NCBI GenBank assembly: GCA_036563805.1
Contig: DATCLS010000096.1
Location: 34,143-98,142 of the forward strand
DNA: 64,000 bases
Reading direction: 5' to 3'
Source: DATCLS01 sp036563805
GTDB taxonomy: Bacteria > Actinomycetota > Acidimicrobiia > Acidimicrobiales > VFJN01
The notes under the pieces are model-generated. The model did not search any database, was not told the DNA's origin, and was given only the letters and a program-made list of their open reading frames with translations. Position numbers and translations under genes: made by a program. Of the stretch, positions 33,229-43,991 are shown piece by piece (positions within the stretch are counted from its first letter, which is position 1; each line of letters starts with the position of its first letter).

Positions 33229-33289
33229 TGCTCGCCCTTCCGCCGGGATGCCGTTTCCGGTCCGTCGCTGTCGTCCAGAGTCCGCCGAA

Positions 33290-33326
33290 CGCCGGGCTGA
33301 CCGGTCCCGCCCAGGTCAGCCCGGCG
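33290..33326. repeat. Perfect 13-bp inverted repeat upstream of PLAT gene
   Basis: Arms CGCCGGGCTGACC and GGTCAGCCCGGCG (33,290-33,302 and 33,314-33,326) with an 11-nt loop, 62 bp upstream of the PLAT start. It could be an operator or a structured element. The 331-bp gap 33,229-33,559 holds no gene that I can support. Confidence 0.5.
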
Positions 33327-33470
33327 CAGGCGACCGAAGTTCCGCCGACCCCACCGGTCGGCACCGCCGGTGAGGACCTTCGATCACCTGAGGTGAGGGT
33401 GCCAGGCCCCACTTGCGACTCACGCACAGTTCGCGCACAGAGCGCCACGAGCAGGCGCGGCCGCGCCAAA

Positions 33471-33494
33471 GCCCAGGTCAGGGGCGACCTGGGC
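33471..33494 (-). terminator. suf operon terminator-like hairpin
   Basis: Nine-bp arms GCCCAGGTC and GACCTGGGC with a 6-nt loop lie 66 bp after the sufC stop. On the transcribed strand the stem is followed by TTTGG. Confidence 0.55.
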
Positions 33495-33559
33495 TATGCG
33501 GAAACAGGCGGGCGGCCCGGCTGGAGACCGGGCTCGGGCGCCGGGCTCGCGGGCCCGGC

Positions 33560-34465
33560 TCAGAGGCCGGCGAGCGGATCGGCGAAGGGGTCGTCGCCGG
33601 GGCCGCCGGCGCCGGCCGGCCCCCCGAACGGGTCGTCGATCTCGGGCCGGGCCGGCACGCCGGCCTTGGCCCGGTCATCCTCGCCGGCCAGCTCGGCGCC
33701 CAGCAGGCCCACGTAGCCCTTGTCGTCGAGCTCGCGGGCCAGGTCGGGCCCGCCCGAACGGACGATCGTGCCCTTGGCCAGGACGTGGACGTGGTCAGCG
33801 CGGAGCTCGCGCAGCAGCCGGCTGTAGTGGGTGATGGCCAGCACGCCGAGGCCGATCTCCTCGGTGGCCGCCTCGACCCGGCGGGCGCAGGCCCGGAGGG
33901 CGTCGACGTCGAGGCCCGAGTCGAGCTCGTCGAGCACCGCGATCGCCGGCCGCAGCACCCCGAGCTGCAGCGTCTCGTTCTTCTTCTTCTCGCCGCCCGA
34001 CAGGTCGACGTTCACCGGCCGGCCGAGCAGGCCCGGATCGAGGGCCAGCCGCTCGGCCTCGGCCCGGATGGTGGCGCCGACGTCGGCCGTGTCGCGGCCG
34101 GCGGCGGCCAGCGCCGTCTCGAGCATGTCGTGCAGCAGGACACCGGGCACCTCGGTCGGGTACTGGAGCGCCAGGAACAACCCGGCGTGGGCCCGCTGCC
34201 AGGGCTCGAGCGCCAGCAGGTCGGCGCCGTCGAGCGTCACCGAGCCGCCCAGCACCTCGTAGCCCGGCCGGCCCATGAGCACGTGCGCCAGGGTCGACTT
34301 GCCCGAGCCGTTGGGCCCCATGACCGCGTGGACCTCGCCCGAGCGGATCGTCAGGTCGATGCCGCGCAGGATCTCCTTGCCGGCCACGCCGGCCCGCAGG
34401 CCACGGATCTCGAGGACGTGCTCGACCGCGGTCCCGGCCGTCGCCGTCGTCGTCGCCTCAGTCAT
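33560..34465 (-). CDS. sufC: Fe-S cluster assembly ATPase SufC
   Basis: A 301-residue ABC-type ATPase of the SufBC2D scaffold that builds Fe-S clusters. Walker A is GPNGSGKST, the signature is VDLSGGEKKKNE, and Walker B leads to DELDSGLD, all in SufC-specific form. The last about 45 residues form a Pro/Gly/Asp-rich extension (two DDPF motifs) beyond the usual 250-residue SufC length. The gene is last in a leftward operon; its start overlaps the Rieske gene stop by 8 bp. Confidence 0.95.
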   Translation of the reverse strand: MTEATTTATAGTAVEHVLEIRGLRAGVAGKEILRGIDLTIRSGEVHAVMGPNGSGKSTLAHVLMGRPGYEVLGGSVTLDGADLLALEPWQRAHAGLFLALQYPTEVPGVLLHDMLETALAAAGRDTADVGATIRAEAERLALDPGLLGRPVNVDLSGGEKKKNETLQLGVLRPAIAVLDELDSGLDVDALRACARRVEAATEEIGLGVLAITHYSRLLRELRADHVHVLAKGTIVRSGGPDLARELDDKGYVGLLGAELAGEDDRAKAGVPARPEIDDPFGGPAGAGGPGDDPFADPLAGL

Positions 34466-34778
34466 CGTCGATCACCGCCACGACGTCTCCGCCGTCGACC
34501 CGCACGTCGTACACGCGCGCCGGCTTGGTGGCCGGCAGGGTCAGCGCCTCGCCGGTCTCGAGCGAGAACTCGCTCCCGTGCTTCCAGCACTCGATCGTCT
34601 TGTCCTCGACGTGGACGTCGCCCTCGGACAGCGAGATGTTCTGGTGGGTGCAGGTGTCGCCGATGGCGTACACGTCGTCGTCGATCCGCACCACGGCTAT
34701 ACGGTGCCCGGCGACGTCGAAGCGGCGGGCCGTGCCCGGCGCCAACTCGTCCAGGCGGCACAGGGTCTCCTTGGGCAT
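34458..34778 (-). CDS. Rieske [2Fe-2S] ferredoxin-like protein in suf operon
   Basis: A 106-residue Rieske-domain protein. Cluster ligands are in CTHQN and CWKHGSEF (Cys-x-His and Cys-x2-His). It resembles the small ferredoxin subunits annotated as non-haem dioxygenase ferredoxins that sit between sufD and sufC in actinobacteria. It probably supplies electrons to, or is a target of, the Suf machinery. Its ATG shares one base with the sufD stop (TGATG), and its stop overlaps sufC, so the three are tightly coupled. Confidence 0.92.
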   Translation of the reverse strand: MPKETLCRLDELAPGTARRFDVAGHRIAVVRIDDDVYAIGDTCTHQNISLSEGDVHVEDKTIECWKHGSEFSLETGEALTLPATKPARVYDVRVDGGDVVAVIDDD

Positions 34779-36058
34779 CAGGCGTCGCTCCTGGCGCTGG
34801 CGAACTTGGCGGCGACCGTGGCCCGCAGCTGGGGGACGATGGCCCGCACCGGCACGCGGTCGAGCACCTCGTCGAAGAAGCCGGTGACGACCAGCTGCTC
34901 GGCGGCGTCGGTGGGGACGCCCCGGCTCTCGAGGTAGAAGCGCTGCTCCTCGTCGATGGGGCCGACGGCCGAGGCGTGGCTGCAGCGCACGTCGTTGTTC
35001 TCGATCACCAGGTTGGGCACGGACTCGGCCCACGCCTGGTCGGACAGCTTCACGTTGCGGTTGGTCTGGAAGGCGTTGGTGCCCCGCGCCTGCTTCCCCA
35101 CCCGGATCAGGCCCGTGTAGACCGAGCGCGACCGGCCGCCGACCGCCCCCTTGAACAGCAGGTTGGACGTGCAGTCGGGCGCGATGTGGTGCTGGAACGT
35201 GCGGAAGTCGAGCGTCTGGTCGGCCTCGCCGAAGTACACGGCGTCGAGGTCGCCCGTGGCGCCCCGCCCCACCATGCGGCAGTCGGTGCGTAGCCGGGCG
35301 TAGTCGCCGCCGAAACCGGCGGTCGCCGACCGCAGCGTGGAGCCGGCTTCGAGGCGGGAGGTCTGCAGCCCGAGCTGCCAGGTGGCCAGGCCCAGCTGCT
35401 GGACGGTGACGTGGCTGACCCGGGCGTCGCGGTCGGCGGCGATCTCGGTGACCGGCACCACCAGCGAGGCGGCCGCGTCGGAGCCCTGGACCTCGAGCAC
35501 GGCGACCTCGCTGTCGGGGCCGGCCAGCACCACGAGGCGGGGGAAGGCGGCCACGCCGTCGCCCTCGGTCCAGTGCGCGACGACCACCGGGCCGTCGACG
35601 GTCAGCCCGCCCGGGACCCGCACGACCACGGGCGCGGCCGCGAACGCGTCGTTGAGCGTGGCGAAGGGGTCGGGCGCCTCGGTGAGGACAGTGCCCAGCG
35701 CGCCCTCGTCGCCCTCGGCGGCGGCGCCGACCCGTAGGCCCTTGGCCGCCAGCGACTCGCGGACCCGGACCTGGACGACCCGCCCGTTGCGGGCCAGGAC
35801 CAGCGCCGCGGGGTCGTCGCCGACCGCGGCCACCAGATCGCCGAGGCCCGCCGGCACCCCGGCGGCGTCGGGCGCCGGGGCCGGCGCGGGCGCGTAGCGG
35901 TCGAGGTCGAGGTCGTCGACCCGGCTGTAGCGCCAGACCTCTTCGTCGGTGGTCGGCAGCGTCGCCGCGGCGAACGCCTCGGCCGCGGCCAGCCGGCGGG
36001 ACCGGAGCCAGTCGGGGCCGACCAGGGCGGCCGCGGCGTCGGTGGTGAACGTGCTCAC
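34778..36058 (-). CDS. sufD: Fe-S cluster assembly protein SufD
   Basis: A 426-residue SufD-type scaffold subunit. It has an N-terminal helical region with TTDEEVWRYSRVDDLDLDRY, a beta-helix core, and the C-terminal signature RGTNAFQTNRNVKLSDQAWAESVPNLVIENNDVRCSHASAVGPIDEEQRFYLESRGV. The conserved Cys and His of the SufBD interface are present. GTG 36,058 is chosen because TAGGCT at 36,069-36,074 lies 10 bp upstream (leaderless) and homologues start here. A separate promoter from sufB is therefore likely. Confidence 0.94.
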   Translation of the reverse strand: MSTFTTDAAAALVGPDWLRSRRLAAAEAFAAATLPTTDEEVWRYSRVDDLDLDRYAPAPAPAPDAAGVPAGLGDLVAAVGDDPAALVLARNGRVVQVRVRESLAAKGLRVGAAAEGDEGALGTVLTEAPDPFATLNDAFAAAPVVVRVPGGLTVDGPVVVAHWTEGDGVAAFPRLVVLAGPDSEVAVLEVQGSDAAASLVVPVTEIAADRDARVSHVTVQQLGLATWQLGLQTSRLEAGSTLRSATAGFGGDYARLRTDCRMVGRGATGDLDAVYFGEADQTLDFRTFQHHIAPDCTSNLLFKGAVGGRSRSVYTGLIRVGKQARGTNAFQTNRNVKLSDQAWAESVPNLVIENNDVRCSHASAVGPIDEEQRFYLESRGVPTDAAEQLVVTGFFDEVLDRVPVRAIVPQLRATVAAKFASARSDA

Positions 36059-36216
36059 AGGAAAGACGAGCCTATCGGCGCCGGGAACGAGGCCCCAAGG
36101 ACCCGGCGTCAGGACGGCGTCAGGACCCGGCGTCGGAGCCGGGGGCGGGCAGGCAGGTGCTGGACGCCGTCCGGTGGGTGCTCGCGTCCCGCCGGCATCG
36201 GCCCGATGGGGGTTGA

Positions 36217-36400
36217 GCTGACGAGGGAGGGCACCGTACGAGCCCAACGGCGGGCCCACGGGTGCTCGACTTCGACAACGGGCTGGTCACGTCGAACGCC
36301 ATCCCGCTGGGCCCGTGCGACACGTCGACCGCCGCATGCGACTACGGCCCCGGGTTCGTCGTCGACACCAGCGCCGCTCACGCCCTGTCCGACCTGTCGG
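36217..36400 (+). pseudogene. Possible short coding remnant
   Basis: Within the 400-bp gap between sufD and the Cys-rich gene, one plus-strand frame runs from after a TGA at 36,214 and shows G/C-biased third positions for about 45 codons, for example VLDFDNGLVTSNAIPLGPCDT and CDYGPGFVVDTSA. The bias then decays before 36,420. There is no start with a binding site and no family match. It may be a fragment of a lost gene or chance. Confidence 0.25.
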
Positions 36401-36459
36401 CTACGTCTCCCGACCGTCCGATCGTTCTGGCTGGCGGTCCGCCTGTCCGGCCTGGCCGG

Positions 36460-36825
36460 TCAGCCCCCGCGGCGGCGCAACCAGCGGCGCCAGCGGGGCT
36501 GGTCGGCCAGGCGCGCCTGCTCCTCGGCCACCTCGGCCTTGATCTGGGGCCCGACCGCGTTCACGATCTCCTCGGCCTCGTCGAGCAGCCGCGCCACCGA
36601 GCCGTCGCCGCGCTCCAGCGCGTCGAGCGGCTCGTCGGGCGTCTTGGGCGTGACGAGCGTGCCGTGGTCCCAGTTCACGTCGGCCATGCGCCGCTCGTAG
36701 CGCGGGCAGTCGGCGGGGCAGCGCCAGGGAGCCTCGGGCGCGAGGTCGAGATCGCACTTCCGCACCGTCTCGCCGTTGCGGTACGTGCGGGACTCGAAGT
36801 GCTTGCAGTCCTGGCGCATGGGCAC
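36460..36825 (-). CDS. Small Cys-rich protein between sufB and sufD
   Basis: A 121-residue protein. The N-terminal third has four Cys in CKHF, KCDLDLAPEAPWRCPADC, a plausible zinc or Fe-S site. The remainder is charged and helical and ends in WRRWLRRRGG. No family is recognised. GTG 36,825 is preferred to ATG 36,819 because a TACACT -10 at 36,833-36,838 is 7 bp upstream (leaderless). Its position inside the suf cluster suggests an accessory role in Fe-S assembly, but it may be independently expressed. Confidence 0.7.
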   Translation of the reverse strand: MPMRQDCKHFESRTYRNGETVRKCDLDLAPEAPWRCPADCPRYERRMADVNWDHGTLVTPKTPDEPLDALERGDGSVARLLDEAEEIVNAVGPQIKAEVAEEQARLADQPRWRRWLRRRGG

Positions 36826-36973
36826 GGCCCGAAGTGTACGGCTGACCAGCCGTGGAGTTCGGGCGCGCCCGGGCGAAACGACCGGGGCCGTGCCCCGCCC
36901 GTTCACCCGACGGAACCTCCGGCCCGCCCCCCCGCCCGCCACCCCGTGGCGGCGTCGGTCGGGCTTCACGAGC

Positions 36974-38371
36974 TCAGCCGACCGAGCCCTCCATCTGGAG
37001 CTCGATCAGCCGGCTCCACTCGACCGCGTACTCCATGGGGAGCGTGCGGGTGACCGGCTCGATGAAGCCGCTCACCACCATGCTCATGGCCTGCTCCTCG
37101 GAGAGGCCGCGGCTCATCAGGTAGAACAGCTGCTCGTCGGCCACCTTCGACACCGTGGCCTCGTGGCCGATGACGGCGTCGCGGGCCCCGACCTCCATGT
37201 AGGGGAACGTGTCGCTGATCGAGTCCTCGTCGAGGATCAGCGCGTCGCACTGCACGTGCGACTTGCAGCCGTAGGCGTCGTCCTCGACCCGGACCAGGCC
37301 GCGGTACGACGTGCGGCCGCCGTCCTTGGAGATCGACTTGGACACGATCTTCGACGACGTCTCGGGGGCGGCGTGCACCATCTTGGCCCCGGCGTCCTGG
37401 TGCTGCCCCTCGCCGGCGTAGGCCACCGACAGCACCTCGCCCGACGCCTTGGGGCCGACCATGTACACGGCCGGGTACTTCATGGTCAGGCGCGAGCCGA
37501 TGTTGCCGTCGATCCACTCCATGTGGCCCTCGGCCTCGACCCGGGCCCGCTTGGTGACCAGGTTGTACACGTTGTTCGACCAGTTCTGGATGGTCGTGTA
37601 GGTCACCCGGGCGCTCGGCTTGACCACGATCTCGACCACCGCCGAGTGCAACGAGTCGGTGGTGTAGATCGGCGCCGAGCACCCCTCGATGTAGTGGACC
37701 TTGGCACCCTCGTCGGCGATGATCAGCGTCCGCTCGAACTGCCCCATGTTCTCCGCGTTGATGCGGAAGTAGGCCTGCAGCGGCATCGGCACCTCGACGC
37801 CCGGCGGCACGTAGATGAACGAACCGCCCGACCACACGGCCGAGTTCAGCGCCGCGAACTTGTTGTCGTTCTTGGGGATGACCTTGCCGAAGTACGGCTT
37901 GACCAGCTCGGGGTACTCGCGCAGCGCCGTGTCCATGTCGCAGAACACGACGCCCATGCGCTCGAGGTCCTCGCGGTTGCGGTGGAAGACGACCTCGGAC
38001 TCGTACTGGGCCGTCACCCCGGCGAGGTACTTGCGCTCGGCCTCGGGGATGCCGAGCTTCTCGTAGGTGCGCTTGATCGAGTCGGGCAGCTCGTCCCACT
38101 CGTCGACCTGCGAGTCGGTCGGCTTGATGTAGTAGTAGATGTCGTCGAAGTAGACGCCCGACAGGTCGCCGCCCCAGTTGGGCATCGGGCGGCGCTCGAA
38201 GTGCCGGAGGGCGGCGAGGCGTTGGTTGAGCATCCAGTCGGGCTCGCCCTTCATCCACGACATCTCGCGGACGATCTCTTCGCTCAAGCCCTTCTTCGGC
38301 TTGAAGACGTAGTTCTCCTCGTCTGACCAGCCGAGCTTGTAGCGCCCCAGGTCGAGGTCGGCGACTGCCAT
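36974..38371 (-). CDS. sufB: Fe-S cluster assembly protein SufB
   Basis: A 465-residue SufB, the scaffold subunit on which the cluster is built with SufC and SufD. Visible signatures are NKFAALNSAVWSGGSFIYVPPGVEVP, IEGCSAPIYTTDSLHSAVVEI, YAGEGQHQDAGAKMVH and the C-terminal ARDAVIGHEATVSKVADEQLFYLMSRGL, with the conserved Cys of DAYGCKSHVQCDALILDEDS. Length and start (ATG with GGAGGA 12 bp upstream) are normal. It is the first suf gene of the leftward cluster and is divergent from a TetR gene. No SufS, SufU or SufR is encoded in the window. Confidence 0.96.
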   Translation of the reverse strand: MAVADLDLGRYKLGWSDEENYVFKPKKGLSEEIVREMSWMKGEPDWMLNQRLAALRHFERRPMPNWGGDLSGVYFDDIYYYIKPTDSQVDEWDELPDSIKRTYEKLGIPEAERKYLAGVTAQYESEVVFHRNREDLERMGVVFCDMDTALREYPELVKPYFGKVIPKNDNKFAALNSAVWSGGSFIYVPPGVEVPMPLQAYFRINAENMGQFERTLIIADEGAKVHYIEGCSAPIYTTDSLHSAVVEIVVKPSARVTYTTIQNWSNNVYNLVTKRARVEAEGHMEWIDGNIGSRLTMKYPAVYMVGPKASGEVLSVAYAGEGQHQDAGAKMVHAAPETSSKIVSKSISKDGGRTSYRGLVRVEDDAYGCKSHVQCDALILDEDSISDTFPYMEVGARDAVIGHEATVSKVADEQLFYLMSRGLSEEQAMSMVVSGFIEPVTRTLPMEYAVEWSRLIELQMEGSVG

Positions 38372-38442
38372 CGGTTGGGGTCCTCCGGGTGCTTCGAGGC
38401 GGCGCCGTGCGAACCGGGCGCCAGGGCGGAATTTCTCCTACG

Positions 38443-38449
38443 TGGATAG
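38443..38449. promoter_or_regulatory. Overlapping divergent -10 candidates for sufB and tetR
   Basis: Minus-strand TACTAT (38,444-38,449) would start the sufB message about 66 nt before its ATG. Plus-strand GATAGT (38,443-38,448) ends 6 bp before an in-frame ATG at 38,455 of the tetR gene. Confidence 0.4.
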
Positions 38450-38505
38450 TAGCAATGGCCCGCGTCAGGCACTACGTGGGCCGCCGTCTGGCACGATTGT
38501 CCGCC

Positions 38506-39144
38506 ATGGCCACCCGACCCCGGCCCACCCGGCCTCCGGACCGTGCCGCCACCGAGGCCGCCCTCGAACAGGCGGCCCTGCGCCTGCTCGAACGCAACGG
38601 GGTCCTCGCCGGGCTCAACCTCCGCGAGGTGGCGGACGAGGCCGGGGTCAACCGCGGGCTCGTGTACCACTACTTTGGCTCGCGGCGCGACCTGCTGCGG
38701 GCCGCCCTCGGCGCGGACGTGCGCGAGCGCATCCGCGATCTCGAGCTCGGCGCGTCGTTGCCGTTCCACGACCGCTACCTGCGGATGGTGCGCATGATGC
38801 TGCGCCACCGGAAGGCCGTGGTGCTGGCCGCGCTGCTGGTGCTCGACGGCGACTCGGGCGTGCGCATGGACCCCGGCCAGGAGGGTCGGCGCGCCCGGCT
38901 CCGCAAGGACGTCGAGGCCGGCCACCTGCCGCCCGACACCGACATCGACGCGCTGTGGGCGGCGCTGTCGTCGCTGGTCTACGGCTACGACGTCTTTCGG
39001 ACCCGGTTCGCCGAGGAGCTGGGCGTCGATCTGGACGAGTTGGACGAGCGGTTCCTGGCCGTCGCCGACCGCATCATCGCCGGCGTCCAGCGCCAGGACG
39101 GCCGGGAGCGGCAAGACGGCGAGGCCCCCACACCCGAGCCCTGA
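38506..39144 (+). CDS. TetR-family transcriptional regulator
   Basis: A 212-residue repressor. The HTH is in residues 15-62, with EQAALRLLERNG and LREVADEAGVNRGLVYHYFGSRRDLL. The C-terminal domain is Leu/Ala/Arg-rich with DALWAALSSLVYGYDVFR. The start is uncertain: ATG 38,506 is the conventional position, but ATG 38,455 (17 residues longer) sits 6 bp after a GATAGT hexamer and could be leaderless. It is divergent from sufB, but TetR control of Suf would be unusual. It more likely regulates itself or distant lipid genes. Confidence 0.85.
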   Translation: MATRPRPTRPPDRAATEAALEQAALRLLERNGVLAGLNLREVADEAGVNRGLVYHYFGSRRDLLRAALGADVRERIRDLELGASLPFHDRYLRMVRMMLRHRKAVVLAALLVLDGDSGVRMDPGQEGRRARLRKDVEAGHLPPDTDIDALWAALSSLVYGYDVFRTRFAEELGVDLDELDERFLAVADRIIAGVQRQDGRERQDGEAPTPEP

Positions 39145-39161
39145 GCCGGTCCAGCGCCAGG

Positions 39162-39178
39162 CCGGCGCGGGGCGCCGG
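39162..39178. terminator. Short GC-rich hairpin between convergent genes
   Basis: CCGGCGC-GGG-GCGCCGG, 7-bp arms with a 3-nt loop, 17 bp after the tetR stop and 30 bp from the end of the convergent ABC gene. Confidence 0.4.
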
Positions 39179-39208
39179 AGCGACGCCGGTGCCCGCGCCG
39201 GCCGCGCC

Positions 39209-41001
39209 TCAGGACCGGGCCGCGGTCGGAGCGCCCGCCGCCCAGGTGGCGTACAGCGCCGCGTACCGGCCCCCGGCCTCGAGCAGCTCGGCGTGGGTGC
39301 CCAGCTCGGCCAGGCGGCCGCCGTCGACGACCGCCACCATGTCGGCCCGCTCGGCGGTCGAGAGGCGGTGGGCGATGACCACCACGGTCCGGCCCTCGAG
39401 CAGGCGGTCGACCGCGGCCTCGACCAGCGCCTCGGTGCCGGGGTCGAGGCTGGAGGTGGCTTCGTCGAGCACGAGCACGGCCGGGTCGGCCAGCGCCGCC
39501 CGGGCCAGCGACACGAGCTGCTTCTCGCCGGCCGACAGCCGGCTCCCCCGCTCCCGGACCTCGGTGTCGAGCCCGTCGGGCAGCGACGCGAACCGGTCGT
39601 AGGCGCCCACCGCCTGCAGGGCGGCGTCGACCTCGGCGTCGCTGGCCCCGGCTCGGGCCAGGCGCACGTTGTCGCGGATCGTGCCGTTGAACAGGAACCC
39701 CTCCTGGGGGATCACGACGATGCGCTGGCGCAGCGACGACAGCGTGGCGTCCCGCAGGTCGACGCCGCCGAACCGGACCCGTCCCTCGCTCGGGTCGTAG
39801 AGCCGGGCCGCCAGCTTGGCCAGGGTCGATTTGCCGGCCCCGGTCGGCCCGACCAGGGCCAGGCGCGCCCCGGCCGGGATGCGCAGCGTCACGTCCTCGA
39901 GCACCCGGGGCCCGTCGCCGTAGGCGAACGACACGTCGTCGAGCTCGATGTCGCCCCGCTCCGGCAGGTCGACCGCCCCCGGCCGCTCGGGCACGTCGAC
40001 GGGCGTGTCGAGCAGGTCGTAGAGCTTGTGGAGGCCGGCGCCGGCCGCCTGGACCATGTTGAACAGCTGGCTGAGCTGCTGGACCGGCTCGAACAGGTTG
40101 GACAGCGCCAGCACGAAGAAGGCGACGGTGCCGACCGTGAGCACGCCCTCGTGGACCCACCAGCCGCCGACGCCCACGGCCAGGGCCGTCGTGCCCCACC
40201 CGGCCAGCTCGATCACCGGCAGGTACCAGGCCGAGACTCGCACCGAGCGCATGTGGCTGTCGTAGAGCTCGCGGTTGCCGGCCTGGAACCGGTCGACCTC
40301 GACGTCCTCGCGGCCGAAGGCCTGCACGACCCGGACCCCGGCGATGCCCTCCTGCAGGTGCGACAGCGTGGAGCCGATGCGGTCGCGCACGTCCAGGTAG
40401 GCGGCGTTGGAGTCGCGCTGGAACTTGATGCTGGCCAGGATCACCGGCGGCAGCGCCAGGGCGCACAGCAGGAGCATCTGCCACGACACCGTGGCCAGCA
40501 CGCCGATCGACACGACCAGCAGCAGGCCGTTGGACACGAACATGGCCAGCCCGAGCTGCACGAGCTCGGACAGCGAGTCGACGTCCGAGGTCATGCGCGA
40601 CACGAGCACGCCGGCCTTCGACCGGTCGTAGAACGGCATGGACAGCCGCTGCAGGTGGGCGAACACCCGGTTGCGCAGCGAGCGCAGGAACTCCTCGCCC
40701 AGCCGGCTGATCAGCGTGATCTGCACCCGGTAGCTGACGTAGGCCAGGGCGGCGGTCACGACGTAGCCGGCGACGGCCAGGTTCAGCGTGCCGGCGTCGC
40801 CCTCCTTGATGCCCTGGTCGATGCCCATGCGGACCAGGTAGGGCCCGGCCAGCACCGTGGCGGTCCACAGGATGACGGTCAGGAGGGCGACGGCGACCCG
40901 GCCGGCGTCGGGCCGCAGCAGGCGGGCGGTGCGCCGCAGGACCCGACGGGCGCTCTCGGCGTCGAGCTTGTCCTCCTCGCTGACCCCGGCGGCGGCCCAC
41001 A

Positions 41002-41002
<1 letters not shown>
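39209..41002 (-). CDS. ABC exporter half-transporter (second subunit)
   Basis: A 597-residue type IV ABC exporter subunit. Residues about 30-330 hold six membrane segments and residues 365-585 the nucleotide-binding domain, with Walker A GPTGAGKST and Walker B leading to VLVLDEATSSLD with the catalytic Glu. The signature reads LSAGEKQ instead of LSGGQ. Its ATG shares one base with the stop of the upstream half-transporter gene. In a heterodimer the catalytic Glu of this subunit would pair with the canonical signature of the partner. Exported substrate unknown, possibly a lipid or drug. Confidence 0.92.
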
Positions 41003-42849
<1,847 letters not shown>

Positions 42850-42870
42850 CCGTCTGTGTCCCTCCAACCT

Positions 42871-42889
42871 TGACCCCCCGGTCAGGGTA
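42871..42889 (-). promoter_or_regulatory. ABC operon promoter with TGACC-N4-GGTCA dyad
   Basis: Minus-strand -10 TACCCT (42,884-42,889) abuts a 5-4-5 dyad at 42,871-42,884 in the 69-bp gap. The dyad would lie at the transcription start, a repressor position. Confidence 0.45.
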
Positions 42890-42918
42890 TCGAGGGTGAC
42901 CGGATTCCGAACAGACGA

Positions 42919-43983
42919 TTACGCCCCGCCGCCGGCCGCCTTCTTGGCCGCGGCCTTCTTGGTGGCGGCCTTCTTCGTCGTGGCGGTGCCCTTGGTGGCG
43001 GTGCGCTTGGCGCCCTTCGTGGCCGTCCCCTTCGCGGCCCCTGCCTTGGCCGCCGTCCGACCGCCGGCCTTCCTGGCCCGGCCGGTGCGGCGCCCGCGGC
43101 GCGGCTCGACCAGGGCCGCCGCCAGCTCCTGCCACTGGGCCGTCGGGACCGCGGTGGCGTCCGCGTCGAGCACCTGGAGGCACACGTGGTCGGCCCCGGC
43201 CTGGTGGTGGGCCGCCACCCGGTCGACGACGGCCTCGACGCCGCCCCAGACCACGAGGCTGTCGACCAGCTTGTCGCTGCCGCCGCCGGCCAGATCATCG
43301 TCGTCGAAGCCCAGCCGCCGCAGGTTGCGGGCGTAGTTGGGCAGGCCGAGGTAGGTCTGCAGGTGGCGGCGGGCCACGTCGCGGGCCTGGTCCTCGTCGG
43401 CGGTGAGCACGACGGCCTGCTCCACCAGCAGCATCGGGCCGGGGCCGAGGGTCTCGCGGGCGACCGCCGTGTGGTCGACCGGCACGAGGTACGTGTGGGC
43501 GCCCCAGGCCCGCTCGGCGGCCAGCCGCAGCATGCGGGGCCCGAGCGCGGCCAGAACGCGGGGCGGGTCCTTCGGTGGGGGCGGGGCGGTGGTGAAGGCG
43601 TCGTCGAGCCCGTCGAGGAAGGCGGCCATGCGGTCGAGCGGCCGGTCGTAGGTCTGGCCGAGCAGGCCCTCGACCAGCGGCCCGTGGCTCACCCCCAGCC
43701 CCAGCAGGAAGCGGCCGCCCGAGTCGTCGGCCAGCAGCCGCTGGGCGGCGGCGGTGGCGCTCGGCGACCGGCTCCAGATGTTGGCGACGCCGGTGGCCAC
43801 CACGATCTCGTTGGTGGCGTCGAGGAGCACGGCCGCGTGGGTGAGCGGCTCGCGCCCGACCGCCTCGGGGATCCACAAAGCGCCCCACCCCTGCGCCTCG
43901 ATCTCCGCCGCGAGCTCGCGCGCTCGCGCCGCCGGTTGCAGGTCGAGCTGGAAGGTCCAGAGGCCCACGGCGCCGACGTCCAT
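42919..43983 (-). CDS. LLM-class F420-dependent oxidoreductase with histone-like Lys/Ala tail
   Basis: A 354-residue protein. Residues 1-about 295 are an LLM-fold enzyme: VGLWTFQLDLQPAARARELAAEIEAQGWGALWIPEAVGREPL, then GGRFLLGLGVSHGPLVEGL and PRVLAALGPRMLRLAAERAWGAHTY, typical of F420-dependent members. The last about 58 residues are an Ala/Lys/Thr/Gly-rich basic tail with AAKAGAAKGTATKGAKRTAT and TKKAATKKAAAKKAA, like histone H1 or mycobacterial HupB tails. TACCGT at 43,992-43,997 is 8 bp from the ATG, so it is leaderless. The tail is unexpected on an oxidoreductase. Confidence 0.88.
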   Translation of the reverse strand: MDVGAVGLWTFQLDLQPAARARELAAEIEAQGWGALWIPEAVGREPLTHAAVLLDATNEIVVATGVANIWSRSPSATAAAQRLLADDSGGRFLLGLGVSHGPLVEGLLGQTYDRPLDRMAAFLDGLDDAFTTAPPPPKDPPRVLAALGPRMLRLAAERAWGAHTYLVPVDHTAVARETLGPGPMLLVEQAVVLTADEDQARDVARRHLQTYLGLPNYARNLRRLGFDDDDLAGGGSDKLVDSLVVWGGVEAVVDRVAAHHQAGADHVCLQVLDADATAVPTAQWQELAAALVEPRRGRRTGRARKAGGRTAAKAGAAKGTATKGAKRTATKGTATTKKAATKKAAAKKAAGGGA

Positions 43984-43991
43984 GGGGCGCG

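Noticed and set aside
42871..42884. Fifth copy of the CTGAC palindrome at the ABC operon
   Set aside because: The arms (TGACC/GGTCA) and the 4-bp spacer do not fit CTGACG-NNN-YGTCAG.
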